64,000 bases of DNA from Melanocharis versteri. Its lineage: Eukaryota > Chordata > Aves > Passeriformes > Melanocharitidae. The notes under the pieces are model-generated. The model had not been told where the DNA came from. It searched no databases and saw only the letters and a program-made list of their open reading frames with translations. Position 1 is the first letter of the stretch. Every line of letters starts with the position of its first letter. Location of the stretch: positions 1 to 64,000 of the forward strand of contig VZTG01001711.1 of the NCBI GenBank assembly GCA_013397845.1, given 5' to 3'. Positions 33,705-46,300 of this stretch are shown in pieces. The position numbers were made by a program, and so were the translations under genes.

Positions 33705-34827
33705 GCTGGTTCCCAAGCAGCTCCTCTTGTGTCTCTGTAGCCACCTCAGTGCTCCAGGCCCTTGTCCATGTTATGCAGAGCCCACTTTGATGGAGAAGGG
33801 AAGTAACTCTATTTTTCTGCTCTTTCTGACGCTATGAAGCTGGAAATAATTCAGAGTGATACATCAGTGGGAGACAATAGGGACCCAGGAAGGGTGAGAC
33901 ATGGCAGTGTCTTCTGAAGGTGAATCCAAGTGCTTTGATGGCCCAGTGCAGCCTGAAATTCAGGCTAATGGCTGAGGAATATTAGGACACGAGCTCTGAG
34001 TCTGTGTTTGGATTGTTAACTCTTAGTTAATGCAGTGAATAGTTCTGCTGGGCTCTCCAGAGTTGAGCTGAATCCCTCAGCATCTCCCTCTGAACATAGA
34101 AATGGTCCTTCCCCAAACGAGCAGAAGACTCTGATTGTCAATCAGTGGACTTCAGTGGAAATTTCCACTGAGTTCAGAGTACTTTGGCTCAAGCCCCAGG
34201 CTCGTATCTGCCCCTTCTAACCATTCATGCAGCTTCTCTGCTTGCAGCTGCACAAGCGTTTATGGAAAATGCATTCTAAAGCTCAGCTGAGGGCAGAGGT
34301 TGGAGGTAGTAAGAGGGACCAAAGAAGCTCAAACTAATTAGCAGCTTCCTAGACCAGTTTGAGACCAAGAGAAAAAGAGATCTGTATACTGAAGGTGGCC
34401 ACTTAACAGAAAGTCAGTTGGTCTTAGCACTGATAACTGCAAGTCAATCATTCTTTACCCTCTTAGCATTTACTAAAAGCAAATTTTCCCCGTTACTTTT
34501 TTCCCCCCTCCACACAGTTTAATGTTTGAAACCCATTCCTTTAATTTCTAAAGATTTGTGGCAGAATAATGAAATTTGCTCAACAGCAGGAAACAAAAGC
34601 AACCAAAATTGAATTAATTTAGAAAGGATCAATCTCATCTGAAGGGAAAAGTTTTTGATTGCTTCTTGTTGTTTTGTGTGTTCTTTGGAGTGGGAGACAC
34701 AAGATAGGACAGGACGTGGTGTGTTTTTCCTCTTAAATATAGAAAGATTACATTTGATTTGGCCTTAGATCTGTGACCCAGATGAAGTTTGTCTCAGCGA
34801 CACCATCTTCAATGATAATATTGATCA

Positions 34828-34992
34828 CTAAGTCACTGAATGTCCTGATTTGGAAGGAACCCACAAAGACTATTAAGTCCAACTTCTGGCCTTGCTCAGG
34901 ACGGCCCCAAGAATCCCACCCTGTGCCTGAGGCAGTTTTCCAAAAATTTCTTGGGCTCTCATAACAAACACCATTTTGTGGTTTTGTGCCAC
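34828..34992 (-). mobile_element. CR1-like antisense fragment
   Basis: TGGAAGGAACCCACAAAGAC, TAAGTCCAACTTCTGGCC and CAGGACGGCCCCAAGAATCC resemble an avian interspersed repeat. Subfamily is uncertain. Confidence 0.55.
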
Positions 34993-35696
34993 CCCTTTTC
35001 CAGTGTATGGGTTTAATGGTAATTCATGTTTTTCAATCCCCAGCAGCATAAATGGAATGGAAATGGTAATCTGTTATTAATTTTCATGCACAATTTTGTC
35101 ATTTACCTCAGAAAGTACATTGTCATATATGCACTGTGCATATAATTATTTGCAAGCCCATCCCTGTCTTGATATGAAGAAGTGGGAGGCGAGCCAAGAA
35201 GTTGGGAAAATAAGTGATTTTTCCCAAGGTCATGCAGCAGGTCGGCCCAACCCTCACTCCTTGGTGCCATCAGTGATTTGCACATTAACATAAATGCGCT
35301 AACAGGAGACGGAGGAAGATGGAAAAATGGTGATTTAAGAGATTAAAGCAGGGTTTTGGCCTGCTCCTATTGATTTCTGCTGGAGCAGGGGGGGAGATGG
35401 TGAGAGCACCTGCCATTGGGTGAGAGAGTGGGTGGATGTGTGGCCAGCAGGGAAGCCAAGCTGCTGTAGGATTAAGAAGGATATTTCTGTCTCAGTGACT
35501 GGGTTTTATTTCCTTTCTGAGTTACAGCACCCAGAGCCCTGGTCCTTCTGCTTTGTGCTGCACTTTGAAGGTGAAAAAAAAAAAAAAAAAGCAGGGATGT
35601 GGTCACCTGGAGTAGGACCATTCCTATGGCTCAGACAGGAGCTGCCAGGATGGAAGGGTCTGGCACCGTGAGGCCAAAGAGATTAAAGAGCCTGAA

Positions 35697-35818
35697 GAGT
35701 GCAGTCAAATCTTCTTGGAAAACCTGGTCTAGGGGGTGACATCCCTACCCATGCCAGAGGGTTGGAATGAGATGAGCTTTCAGGTCCCTTCCAACCCAAA
35801 CCGTTGTGTGATTCCATG
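35697..35818 (+). mobile_element. CR1 LINE 3' terminal fragment
   Basis: AACCTGGTCTAGGGGGTGAC and AGGTCCCTTCCAACCCAAAC mark a sense CR1 end, about 400 bases before the OBSCN first coding exon. Confidence 0.85.
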
Positions 35819-36233
35819 AGGGAGGCAGTATCTCGACTGGCAGACATACCTCTCAGAATTTAGTGTCCAGTTTTTCCTTGTGGTTGCAGAACCAGCCCAC
35901 CTGTCACACAGCCTTAGAGCAGGTCACTTTCTGAGTGCCACAGATGAAAGAAACCATCACGTTCCTCCTGTATGAACAGCCCAAAGGATTCTGTTTTGCC
36001 CAGTGGCTCCTGTGAGGACGTGAGCTGCCTTATTCAGCAGTTTATTGACCTCAAATATAAGAAATCTTCAAGACCAGAAATATTCCAAGGCCTTCTCACC
36101 CGCAGTGAGAAGGATGCTGAAAGCATGGGGGGCTTCCAGGTGACCAACATCCTGACAGAGCAGGAGTGCAGCGATTCTTTGGCTGCACCCTGTGCCCTGC
36201 TCTCTCCTGACGCTTTTCTCTGTCCCCCTTTAG

Positions 36234-37375
36234 GAAGGAAGCCAGGATGGATTACAGCTCGCTCAGCGGGGTCCCGCGCTTCCTGACCCGGCCCAAGGCG
36301 TTTATGGTGTCTGTAGGGAAGGATGCCACCCTGAGCTGCCAGATCGTTGGAAACCCCATCCCGGTGGTGAGCTGGGAAAAGGATAAACTTCCAGTGCAGT
36401 CTGGGGGAAGGTTTAAAACCACAGAGGATGGGGATTTGTATCGGCTAACGATCTACGACCTGAGCCTGGAGGACAGTGGCCAGTACATCTGCCGGGCCAA
36501 GAACACCATCGGGGAGGCTTTTGCTGCCGTCAGCATCAAAGTGGGAGAGGAGACCACGGTCACGGAGTCAGCCCCTTACTTCATCCAGAAACCTTCCAAC
36601 ATCAAAGTGACCTTGGGAGAAGACGCCATGTTCAAATGCATAGTCCAGGGCAGCCCTCCCCTCTCGGTGAACTGGGAGAAGGATGGGAGATACCTGAGGA
36701 ACAAGGCGGACGCTGGGCGCTTCCAGATCGAGTCTGCCGGGGAGTCAAACGCTCTCACCATCCAGTGTGCCCAGCTGGGGGACAGTGGCACCTACACCTG
36801 CCGGGCGGAGAACCTCATCGGCTCCGCCAGCGCCTCGGCCGCGCTGGTGGTGGAAACGCACGGCTCCTCCAACCCGGGCAGCGGCAGCAACTTCGACAGC
36901 AGCTGCGGCAAGACGGCCTCCCTGCTGTCCCACCTGCAGAAGAGGCGGGAGGAGATCAGGAAGGTGGACATCTCCCACGGGACTCTTGAGTCGGCCTCTG
37001 CCCAGTCTTACTCCGCGGTAGAGGGGTTGTCCAGCATCGGCTACAGCCTGTCCCGGGACTACGAGCGGGCGGCGGGACTGACCAAAGGCGCCCGCAACGC
37101 CACGTTCGGGGCGCTGACACGCATGTGCAGCGTGACAGAGGGCAAGCACGCCAAGCTGAGCTGCTACGTGACGGGCGAGCCCAAGCCCGTGATTGTGTGG
37201 AAGAAGGACAACGAGGTCATTTCGGAAGGCCGGCGGCACGTCATCTACGAGGATGACCAGGAGAACTTTGTGCTGAAGATCCTCTTCTGCAAGCAGACGG
37301 ACAACGGGCTGTACACCTGCACGGCCTCCAACCTGGTGGGGCAGACCTACAGCTCCGTGCTCGTCACCGTCAAAG
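36234..37375 (+). CDS. OBSCN: OBSCN first coding exon: start codon, Ig1-Ig2-linker-Ig3
   Basis: The acceptor is CCCCTTTAG ending at 36233, so at least one non-coding exon lies upstream. The ATG at 36247 has A at -3 and G at +4. The exon encodes 375 residues plus one base, with donor GTGGGT from 37376. Ig1 is about residues 10-98 (LSCQIVG, VSWEKD, DSGQYICRA). Ig2 is about 108-201 (FKCIVQG, VNWEKDG, DSGTYTCRA). A Ser/Tyr-rich linker covers about 202-286 and contains a basic helix (SHLQKRREEIRK). Ig3 is about 287-375 (LSCYVTG, VIVWKKD, DNGLYTCTA). All three domains keep both core cysteines and the tryptophan. In mammals Ig1 binds titin M10 and Ig3 binds a myomesin linker. This exon is much more GC-rich than its surroundings. 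Confidence 0.96.
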
Positions 37376-40300
37376 GTGGGTGCTTGTGGTTCTCACCAGG
37401 GTGGACGTGTCTGCAAGGAGACACCCCTGAGCTGGGGTGGGGGTTTCAACAAAACTTCTGCCTCCAAACTGCTGCAGGGGGGTGTGGTTAGATGTGAATA
37501 AAGCCCTCCAGGTGGAAAGGGCGTTGTGCACTCAAATAGATGAGCTGGGGGGGAGAGAGTTCCATTGCTGGTGGGTTTTAGGAAGGGCAGTAAAGAGGTT
37601 CCAGGCAGGGGTGGATGATGTGGAGCTGGCTGGTTGTGGGGCAGCTGGGATGCACCAGATCCCTGAAGCTCCCGTCAGTCCTGGTTTTATAGTGATGTAA
37701 GAGATCCGTTCCCGTGCTCTGGGTCAGTGACTGCCAATGCCCTCTCTCACCCTCCAGGCTTAATCACATCTGGGTTTGTGTTCACCACGGGGTTTACTCA
37801 GACGTGCCATTTGCAGTAGTAGTGAAAACCCCTCCCTACAAGATGAGTGTGTCGGGCTGCCTTGGATCCCCTGGGGGACCTACTCCAACTCTAATTGCAG
37901 TCCAGCTCAGTTTTCCTGTACAGTGACCCACCAGCAGCCTTGTTCTTGCCAGGCTCTTCAGCCTTTTCCCAGCTTGAGTTGCTGGATAGTCTGCGTTCTT
38001 TGAATGCTCCCTGAAAACCTCCCAGGCCCAAGATGCCTTCGTTTGCCGTAGTCAGTGGTGAAGAACTTGCCTTCAGAAGGTCTCTCCACACTTGTGAAGG
38101 TCAGACCAAGTTCTTCAGAATAACAATGGAAGTGTGACACGTATTTTTTTATAGAATGACAGAACGGCTGGAATTGGAAGAGATCCTAAAAATCATCTAA
38201 TTCCAACCTCCTGCCATGGGCAGGGACACCTTCCAACAAACCAGGTTTCTGCAAACACTGTCCAACCTGGCCTTGAACAATCCAGGAAGCTCTAAATTTT
38301 CCAGCTGCTCTCCCATTTGGCAAGGGGACAGCAGGCAGTTTGCAACCCAGGCAGCACCTCTAAATGAGCTGTCAGAGACAAAAGATTTTGCCACTCGAGT
38401 GGTAAAATTGATGTTTTTTTCACTGGCAGCAAAGTAAATTAGAAATCCAAATAAGTAGGAATCATCTGTGTTTCATACTCATCTTTAAGACTCTCAGCTT
38501 TTATCCGATTTTCTGTTTTCCCTTTTTTGGACCTCTCCTTTTACATTCAGAGTCTTTCCTACCAGTGGCTCAGTCCCCACGTCCATCAGTGACACCTGAT
38601 CCGTGGAGCTTACTGGCACTTGTCCCACCCATTGCTGTCCCTTGGAGGTGCTGAGTGGCGTGGGGAAGGGCATTTGTCCTGTTCCATAAAGCTGTGATCA
38701 CCTCCTGAGATGGCACTCGGGGCTGAAGATCATTCCTGGCCCTTGGCTGGGTGATCACCTTGAGGATGGATCAAGCTCAGTTCCCTGCCCAACACCTTGC
38801 AAAAACAAACACGCCCTGCTTTGGCTGTGTGTATTTGATCGCTCTCATGGCTGCAACCTGTTCCAAAGGAGGTGGGGAAAGCATGGGAAGCAGCCAGTCT
38901 GGGAGCAAGCACCATGGGAAAAGGCTATTGATCCGTGCCCGTTGTCCAGAGACGCCTGTGAGTCAGGAGGCTGGAGTGGAAATGTTTATGGATTGTTTCT
39001 TTGTTACGCTGTGCCTCGTTTGGTGCCCTGTCCAGGCCAAGGCTGCCATGGAAAATCTACGTGTGTTGGTTATAATTAGGCCCTGATAAATGACTCTCCT
39101 TTGTGTCACCAGAAGTTCTTCTCAGCCTTCCCAAGACAGGTCAGAATGATGCAGCAGTGAAAAGAGCTTTTAATTCTGTTGTTTATGTCACTGGCTCATC
39201 TGCTGTCAGGCTTAGGGAGGGAGATCATCTTGCCATGCAAACTTCTCTTTGCTCAGTCCTGTAGGGGAGGTTGAATTCTCCAAGCAGCCCCCCTTAGAAT
39301 CTTAGGATCTGAATGGTTTGGGCTGTGAGGGACCTTAAAGGACATCTGGTTCCATTGGCAGGGATGCCACTCACTAGATCAGGTTGCTCAGGGCCCTGTC
39401 CAGCCTGGCCTTGAACACTTCCAGGGATGGGACATCCGTAGAAAGCCTCCAATACTCTGTCAATCTAGATCCTAGGGACCCAATATTTGTGACCATTTTG
39501 CTGAGCCTGTGCCTTAAAAATCATTGAGATGAAAAAAAAAAAAGATTTTTGAGCTGTTCCTGAATGAGATTTACAGAATCAGACTTAAATCTCAAAGGAG
39601 AGGCTACAAGGAAGAGAATCACTCTCCTAAATAAGGAAAACTGAAGCTTGATTAGATTCAGAAATGTGTCTGGAACGGAGATAAAATCACAATCCATACA
39701 CTGAGATGTGAGCTGTAAAAGAAATTGGGAAATTCTTCCCAAGAATAAACCTTTAACAGACCAAGCAGTGGGGAGGACGGGAGGAACATAAATAACCAGC
39801 CTGGGTTTCCTGAAGGCTTTGCAGATTTCCCTAGGCCATGTGTAAATCTGGGGAGAACAGAATTCAGGTCTCCATCCTGGGCCAAGCAATGTTCACTGGC
39901 GTCCCTGAATAAAGTAACCAGATACTGGGTGAGAAGGTTGAAGGTTGCAAGCCAAACAGGATAGAGGTGGGAAAAACACCCTGGTGCTGAGGCCACTTCA
40001 TTCTCCCTCTGATCAGGTGTGATTTTGGATGGTCACTGTCACGACAGTCACACTGGAGATCTGAAAGAGAATTGCAACTTGAGAAATGAGGAGGTAGAAA
40101 GGAAACTTGGAAAGCACAGTAACTTGGAAGATCAAAGGCACGAGATGGCAGAAGCTTGTCCTTCAGCCAGCTCTTACTGGGAGGATTTTCCATATTCTTA
40201 CCTTTCCTGGATCGTTTCCATTAGGCAGGGGGAAAACTTGCCTCTGGAATAATAAATGTGAGAATTTCAGCAATAAGAAAGAGGAAATGTAGGCAACTGA

Positions 40301-43300
40301 GAAAGTGAGGTCCAGAGGACAGATGTGCCTTGAGAAGGTTAAGAAAACATTGGGCTTCTTTGCAGGCTGCACCTATTCTTAGCAAAATATGTGTTAGCAG
40401 GACTTACTTTTTAAAAATAACATCATCTCATTGCCAGTTTGCTTGCTATGGACCAAACAGAAAAGCCTATGACAGACCAGAGAAATACCTCCTCAGGATA
40501 AGCAGCAAAATTAATCTCTGATCTAAGTTCTTGCAGTTTCCTGCTGATTCCATGAGCTGCTCTTGCTCTGTGCTCCCTCAGGGTTTTGCTCTGCTGTGCC
40601 TCTCTCACATTTTTCTGAGTGGGCAGCTTTTGGCAGCTCTTCTATTTTCTCTTATTTGCACCTCTCTGGCCAGGGTGAGGTGCTGGTTATGGGCCAGATG
40701 ATTTGGGATGCCTCCTCTCAGGGGACCTGTGGTCCTTCTGTAGTCCCCTGACCCAAATCAACCCCCTCTGCCTGGCCAGGCACATTCTAGACCTCGTAAA
40801 GAGCATGAAGATATGCTCAGGAGGAGGAGGCTGGTGGGTTTTGGAACCACTCTCACGTCTCCAAAAGCACTGGGCTGGGTTCATCCCAGGCTTCAATTCC
40901 CTTTATCAGCTGCTGCCCCTCTGAAGCTCCATTCAGAGGGAGATAAGACGTGTGTGCACATGTCAGCAGGACGAAAGCAGAGTTGTTTTCAGAGGATATC
41001 TGTGACCCCAAGCTGCCAGAGATAGCCTTGCACTGCCTTTCCCTGGCTGGGAGAGCAGTGCTGTTACTGCAACTCCTTCGTAAGGGCCAACCAACCCTTC
41101 TGTGCTTGAACGTTTAAGGGCTTTTTCCTGGAACAGCTTTTTAATTCTTTCAATTTTTTTTTCACTTTAGGTACTGCTTAGTGACTGTAAAGGGAGAGGG
41201 GTTAAGGATATGGCCAGCTGCTCCAAGTATGGGAATACACTTGTGTGCTTCTCAGGTGCAGCTTGTGTTTCTTTTTGGCCCTTGTGCAGGTCTGCGTGTT
41301 CCCAGTGTCAGCTCCAGCCTCTCTCCTGCCAGAGGGCTGCACCCTTCTGATCAAAGCTTGCTGGGCCTCACAGAATCCCAGAATAGTTTGGCTTGGAGGA
41401 GGCCTTAAACCTCATCTCCTTCTAGCCCCTTCCACTATCCCAGTTTGCTCCAAGCCGCGTCCAACCTAGCCTGGAACACTGCCAGGGATCCAGGGGCAGC
41501 CACAGCTTCTCTGGGCATCCTGGGCCAGGGCTTCATCACCCTCAGAATAAAGAATTTCATCCTAATAGCTCATCTAACCCTGAAAAAAAATCAGGAAAAA
41601 AGGATAATCAGAATCTGGAGTGTGTGCAGGGCACCTCTGTGTAACCACTGCTGAAGGCTTTTCAAGGCAAGACTTTGACTTGCCTTAAACTGAGGTGTAT
41701 TTCGGCAAAACATTTTTTTTAAAAATGACCAAGTTGGCAATGGTGAGTTAGTGTCACCTTCCTATTCCTGGATGTATTGTATGGGTTCCCATTCAGGTTT
41801 TAACCTCAGGATAACAACCAAGGTAGTCCCTAGCATTGCTCCCCCCAGGTGTCCTGTCAAGCCTTTAGAGTCTGGTACCTTATTTAAACTGAAAGAGGGG
41901 AGGTTTATATCAGATATTAGGAAGAAATTCTTTACTGTGAGGATGGTGAGGCAGGATGGGGTCACAAAAACCATCTGGGAGCTGGCACAGCCGTTTCTGG
42001 AAGGTGAAGGTACATATCAAGGCATGATCTCTCACGAAGCATGAGCAATGCATCAGCGCTGGCTAATCCAAGTGTGTGACATGACTGTGGCACTGGTCCC
42101 GTGGCCCTGACCGCCGGCTGTCCTCTTCAGTCCAGCTCCTCTTTCTCCACTTTAGGGCTGGGGTACCAGGGTGATGTCACAGCGCAGCTGTCACTGGAAT
42201 TCGACATTGTTCAGTCCGTGAAATGACTTCCCTCACTGTCATGCAGCTGCTTTGTGTGTTTGATCTATGCTTGGGTTTGGCCCTGAGCCAGAGCACTGCA
42301 GCCCCACTGCTGGAGGAGGGCTGAGGCAGTTGGGAGGCTGGGGCTTCTTCTCTATTTCTTTTATTGTCATTGTCAAAAGCTGATACAGAGTCTTTGGTGC
42401 TGGTGGGGAGAACAGAAAACTCCTCCATTTGTGCTTTCCCCCACGCCTGACCTGTGCACAGCCACCTCTCAGCTCTCTGTGCCCTTTCAGATCACTCTGC
42501 TGAGCTTATTTCTGCTGTAAGACCCCTGAAACATTGGTTCTTGCATCAGTTGACCAGCTCAGCTGCTCACTCTCACCTGGAATTGCTGCCCAACCAGCTT
42601 GGTTGTTATTGATCCAATTCTAGTAGGATTTCTTTGAAAGGCTTTTACTCCAACCTGGCCTTGGACACTTCCAGGGATGGGGCAGCCACAGCTTCTCTGG
42701 GCAATTTGTGTCAGGCCCTCACCACCTTCACAGTGAAGAATTTCTTCCTAAATTCCCATCTAAGCCTACTTTCATCATAAGCTCTTATTTCTCCTTTCTG
42801 TTTTTACCCTCTTAAGAACCCACCATACCCTTCAAGGCGAAACTGAAGGATCTTGAAGTGAGGGAGAAGGAATCTGCCACCTTCCAGTGTGAAGTGCCCG
42901 CTCCTGGGACAGAGACAGCTTGGTTCAAGGAGGAGACCAAGCTCCAGCAGAGCAAGAAGTACAACATCGAGGAGGAGGGCACCTACCGCCGGCTCACCGT
43001 CCAGAATGTCACCACGGATGATGATGCTGTTTACATCTGTGAGATGAAGGAAGGGAGCAGGACCATCGCAGAGCTGTCTGTCCAAGGTAAGGAAGGCTCC
43101 TGGTATTTCAGATTGGCCAAAAGCGTGAGATTCGCACGTGAGGCTCCAGATTTGACCTTGTGAGCAGCGTTTTCCCCGTCCACGCGTGCAGTGGAGAGGA
43201 GCAGGGTCCCTTATGGTGTGAGAACGGGGTCAGTGGGTCCCTGGGGCTCCTGCCAGGGCGTCTCTGGATGCAGGGCCACACAGCAGGGACAGCTTGTGTT

Positions 43301-46300
43301 GCTGCATAAGATGTCACCCAGTGGGGACCTGTGCTGAAAGAGGCTTCCTTCAGCTGTAGCCTGGTCCTGTAGACTTCCCTTTGATGCCTTGGAGGGGCTA
43401 CCTGAAACAGAGGCTGGACAGAATTAAGAGAATAAAAGCAGGTATTTATTAAAGGCCTTCAATAGGTGCACCTTGGGCAGTCAGAAGCCTCTGAGAGGGG
43501 CTACACCCAAGATGGACGATGGTCATGGGTTTTTCAGACAATTCTAAGTTTGGTCCATTTACGTATCGGCATTAATTCTCCAATTACAGCTTCAGGTGAT
43601 GAAGTAATTTACTCCAAGTTTTCCCCCCCCAATTCACTGCTGTTCACATCTCTCAGGGCCTGAGACAGTGAGGTGTCCTTGAGTTTCAGGCCTGGAGAGG
43701 AATTGTTTTGTCTGAATAAAATGGGAGAACAGCAGTTGACGGGCTACGGAGTTTTAGAGTTACACACTAAAGCAGTACAGGATCTGAAAAACATAAAAGC
43801 TAAATCCTAAGGCATCACCTTAACACAACCCTAAGCATCAGATGTGTCCCTTGCCACTGTCACACACATTTTGTACGGTGTGCAGTGAACACAGTGCTGA
43901 ATCTTGTCCGGGAGTGGTGCTGACCACACTGGAAAGGGGGTTTGGCAGCTGTGGTTTGTGGTCAGATATGTGCAGTCAGCACCAGGATGGTTTAGATCAG
44001 AAAAACATATCCATGCTCCAGATCCTGGGCAGCTGGAGCTGTTCTCTGGAGTTTGGAAAGGGGACAAGGAAAGGACAAAGCCATGTCCAAGTGTCCTGAG
44101 TCTGGTGGTTCAGGCTGAAGGGGAGTAGGTGTAGTTGGGTATGGTGTGGGTGTCTCTCAGTGAGTAGACACAAACCCCAGAGCTGCAGGCACTGGAGACT
44201 GGCACAGCTACAGGATTAATCTTGTCCTGACTCATTTGAAGCCTGATTATACTCCCAGTGAAACCAGAAGGAATTCTTCATGTATAAATCACTACAAACA
44301 GCTGAGTGATGTGCATCCTTGGGCAAATTCCTTTTTGTACCACCAATAAAGAGCTGGGAGTGCACAGAGGTGGATGCAGAAGGGAAAATTTATTCTGGGA
44401 ACGTGGGAGAGTTCAGACTGACATCTTTTTGTTGCAACTTCTGTTAGGTCTGGACCAGCGCACCCCTGTAAGTGTGTTTGGCCCTTGTAGGACAGCTGGT
44501 ATTTTTTTCACTTGTTTGTGCTGTAATGGTATGTTCCATCCAAAAGAGAGTGACTGAGCCAGGTGGAGCTCTCTGAAGGGAAGTGAGGCAGAGCCTCCCT
44601 GGAGGAGCCTTGTGCCTGCCCTGGGAGGAGATTGGAGAGGGCAAGGTGGGGTTGGGACAACGTGAGAGCTTGGCTGGAGGTGGGATGTGGGTTTGGCTGT
44701 GGGACGAGGGCACTGCTGAGGGCAGAGAGGTCAAGGAGGAGGATGAGCAGAGAATCAGGTCTTGAATCTTGTGGTGAAGCCTTTGCCTGGTCTGTCACTG
44801 AGTGAGGGAATTCAGTATTGCTGTTCATTAAACTGCTCTGGGTGATCTGCCTGGGTGAAGCCTCTTTCACCTCGCAGGGACTGCTCTGGGACTGCTCTGG
44901 AGAAATGAAAAACCACCATCCATCATTTGGGGTGGTCTCTGCTGCTTTGTCCAATCCTTCCTGTGAATAGTCACATCTTACAGCTTTGAGGTTATCCTAA
45001 TAAGTGATGATAATCACAGTCACTTGGAGAGGACAAAAATTCTTTCAATGTGAATTTCTGTGTGACACTAAGAAGAAACCTGAGGTTTTCAGTGTCTTTC
45101 TCATTAATTCAGGTGACTTCTGTGTCTGCCATGTTGGTTATGTGACTTACTGGTAACTCTGATGGAGGTGAAATCCCAAAGGCAGAGGAGAGACCTGTCT
45201 GCCTTAAGACTGACCTGCTTCAGCAGAGTTTTAATTTGAATTCCCAGCATGTGTGGACAATGAAAGTTGTCAAATCTGTTCTCATGGAAGGCCATGTATA
45301 TTTGTGTTTACCCAGCAGACTCTGCAGAGTAGGCAAGAAACCTGAGTGACTGCAGAAAAACAAGATTTGTTTTTCTCTCTTTGGAGGCCAAAATGATTCC
45401 TTGGGATCATCTGTTCTGTGTGACTCAGAGCCTTGGAATTAATTTTCAGGTGTCTGCATGGTGTCTGTAATGCTTTGATTAGGTGTGGACTAGTCCTGTT
45501 TCAGTCTGGATATTCCAGTGTTGCCAAAGCTTTTGATATCTGCCGTTTGCTGACTGTGATTATTTTGTCGCTTGAAGGGAACATCATCAAAAAACTTCCA
45601 CGGAAAACTGCCGTCTTCATCAACGACACAGCCACCTTCTGCGTGGAGCTGGACAACGACTGCCAGAACACCCGGTGGCTGAAGAACAAGGAAGAAGTGA
45701 AACCCAGCGACCGCGTCTCCATCACGCGCTCCGGCAAGCAGCACACCATGACCATCCGCGAGTGTAAGACGGAAGATGCTGGTGAGATTGCCTTCCTGGC
45801 CGACGAAAGCAGGACTTCCACCCAGTTCACTGTGACCAGTAAGCTTCTCTTTTGCTTGGCCTTGGTGTTGCGTCTTCCCACGGCTGCTCCCGTGGCAGCG
45901 TTGTTGTTTCAAGTGCCGCTGATGCTTTTTCCTGGTCTCAGGAAATGAAAGCCAGGCACGGTTAAACGGTTAGAGGGGGTTGTTTACCTCGGTGTTTTTA
46001 ATAGGATCCCATGGATGCATCACTTGGCCAAGGTGGAACGCGTCGCGATGCCTCCGCACCGTAAATCACGGATACAATTTATAGACCTTACATATTAACA
46101 TATCTTACATATTAACATATCAACAGTACCCAATAAGGGGGCTTGGGTGGATGGTGTGATATTTTTCCCATCTATGGAATCCTCCTCCCCAGCCTGGGTG
46201 GGCTAATCTCGAGTTTGCAGAATATGTTCTAGAAGGGGACCTTGGTTCTCCGAGACAGTAGAATGTTTGGTCTCCTGGTCTTTACGTCTTTTGGGGAGCT

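Larger units (their letters stand above)
33705..36233. other. Sequence upstream of OBSCN first coding exon
   Basis: It contains two repeat fragments (34828 and 35697). It ends in a pyrimidine tract and acceptor, so it is probably part of the first OBSCN intron. No upstream non-coding exon could be placed. Confidence 0.55.
37376..42816. other. OBSCN intron between Ig3 and Ig4
   Basis: It is 5.4 kb, with CR1 fragments at 38151, 39296, 41370, 41890 and 42649. No extra Ig exon was found in any frame. Confidence 0.75.

Noticed and set aside
36745..37239. Minus-strand open frame of 164 codons opposite the OBSCN first coding exon
   Set aside because: It is a shadow of the GC-rich Ig2-Ig3 coding sequence.
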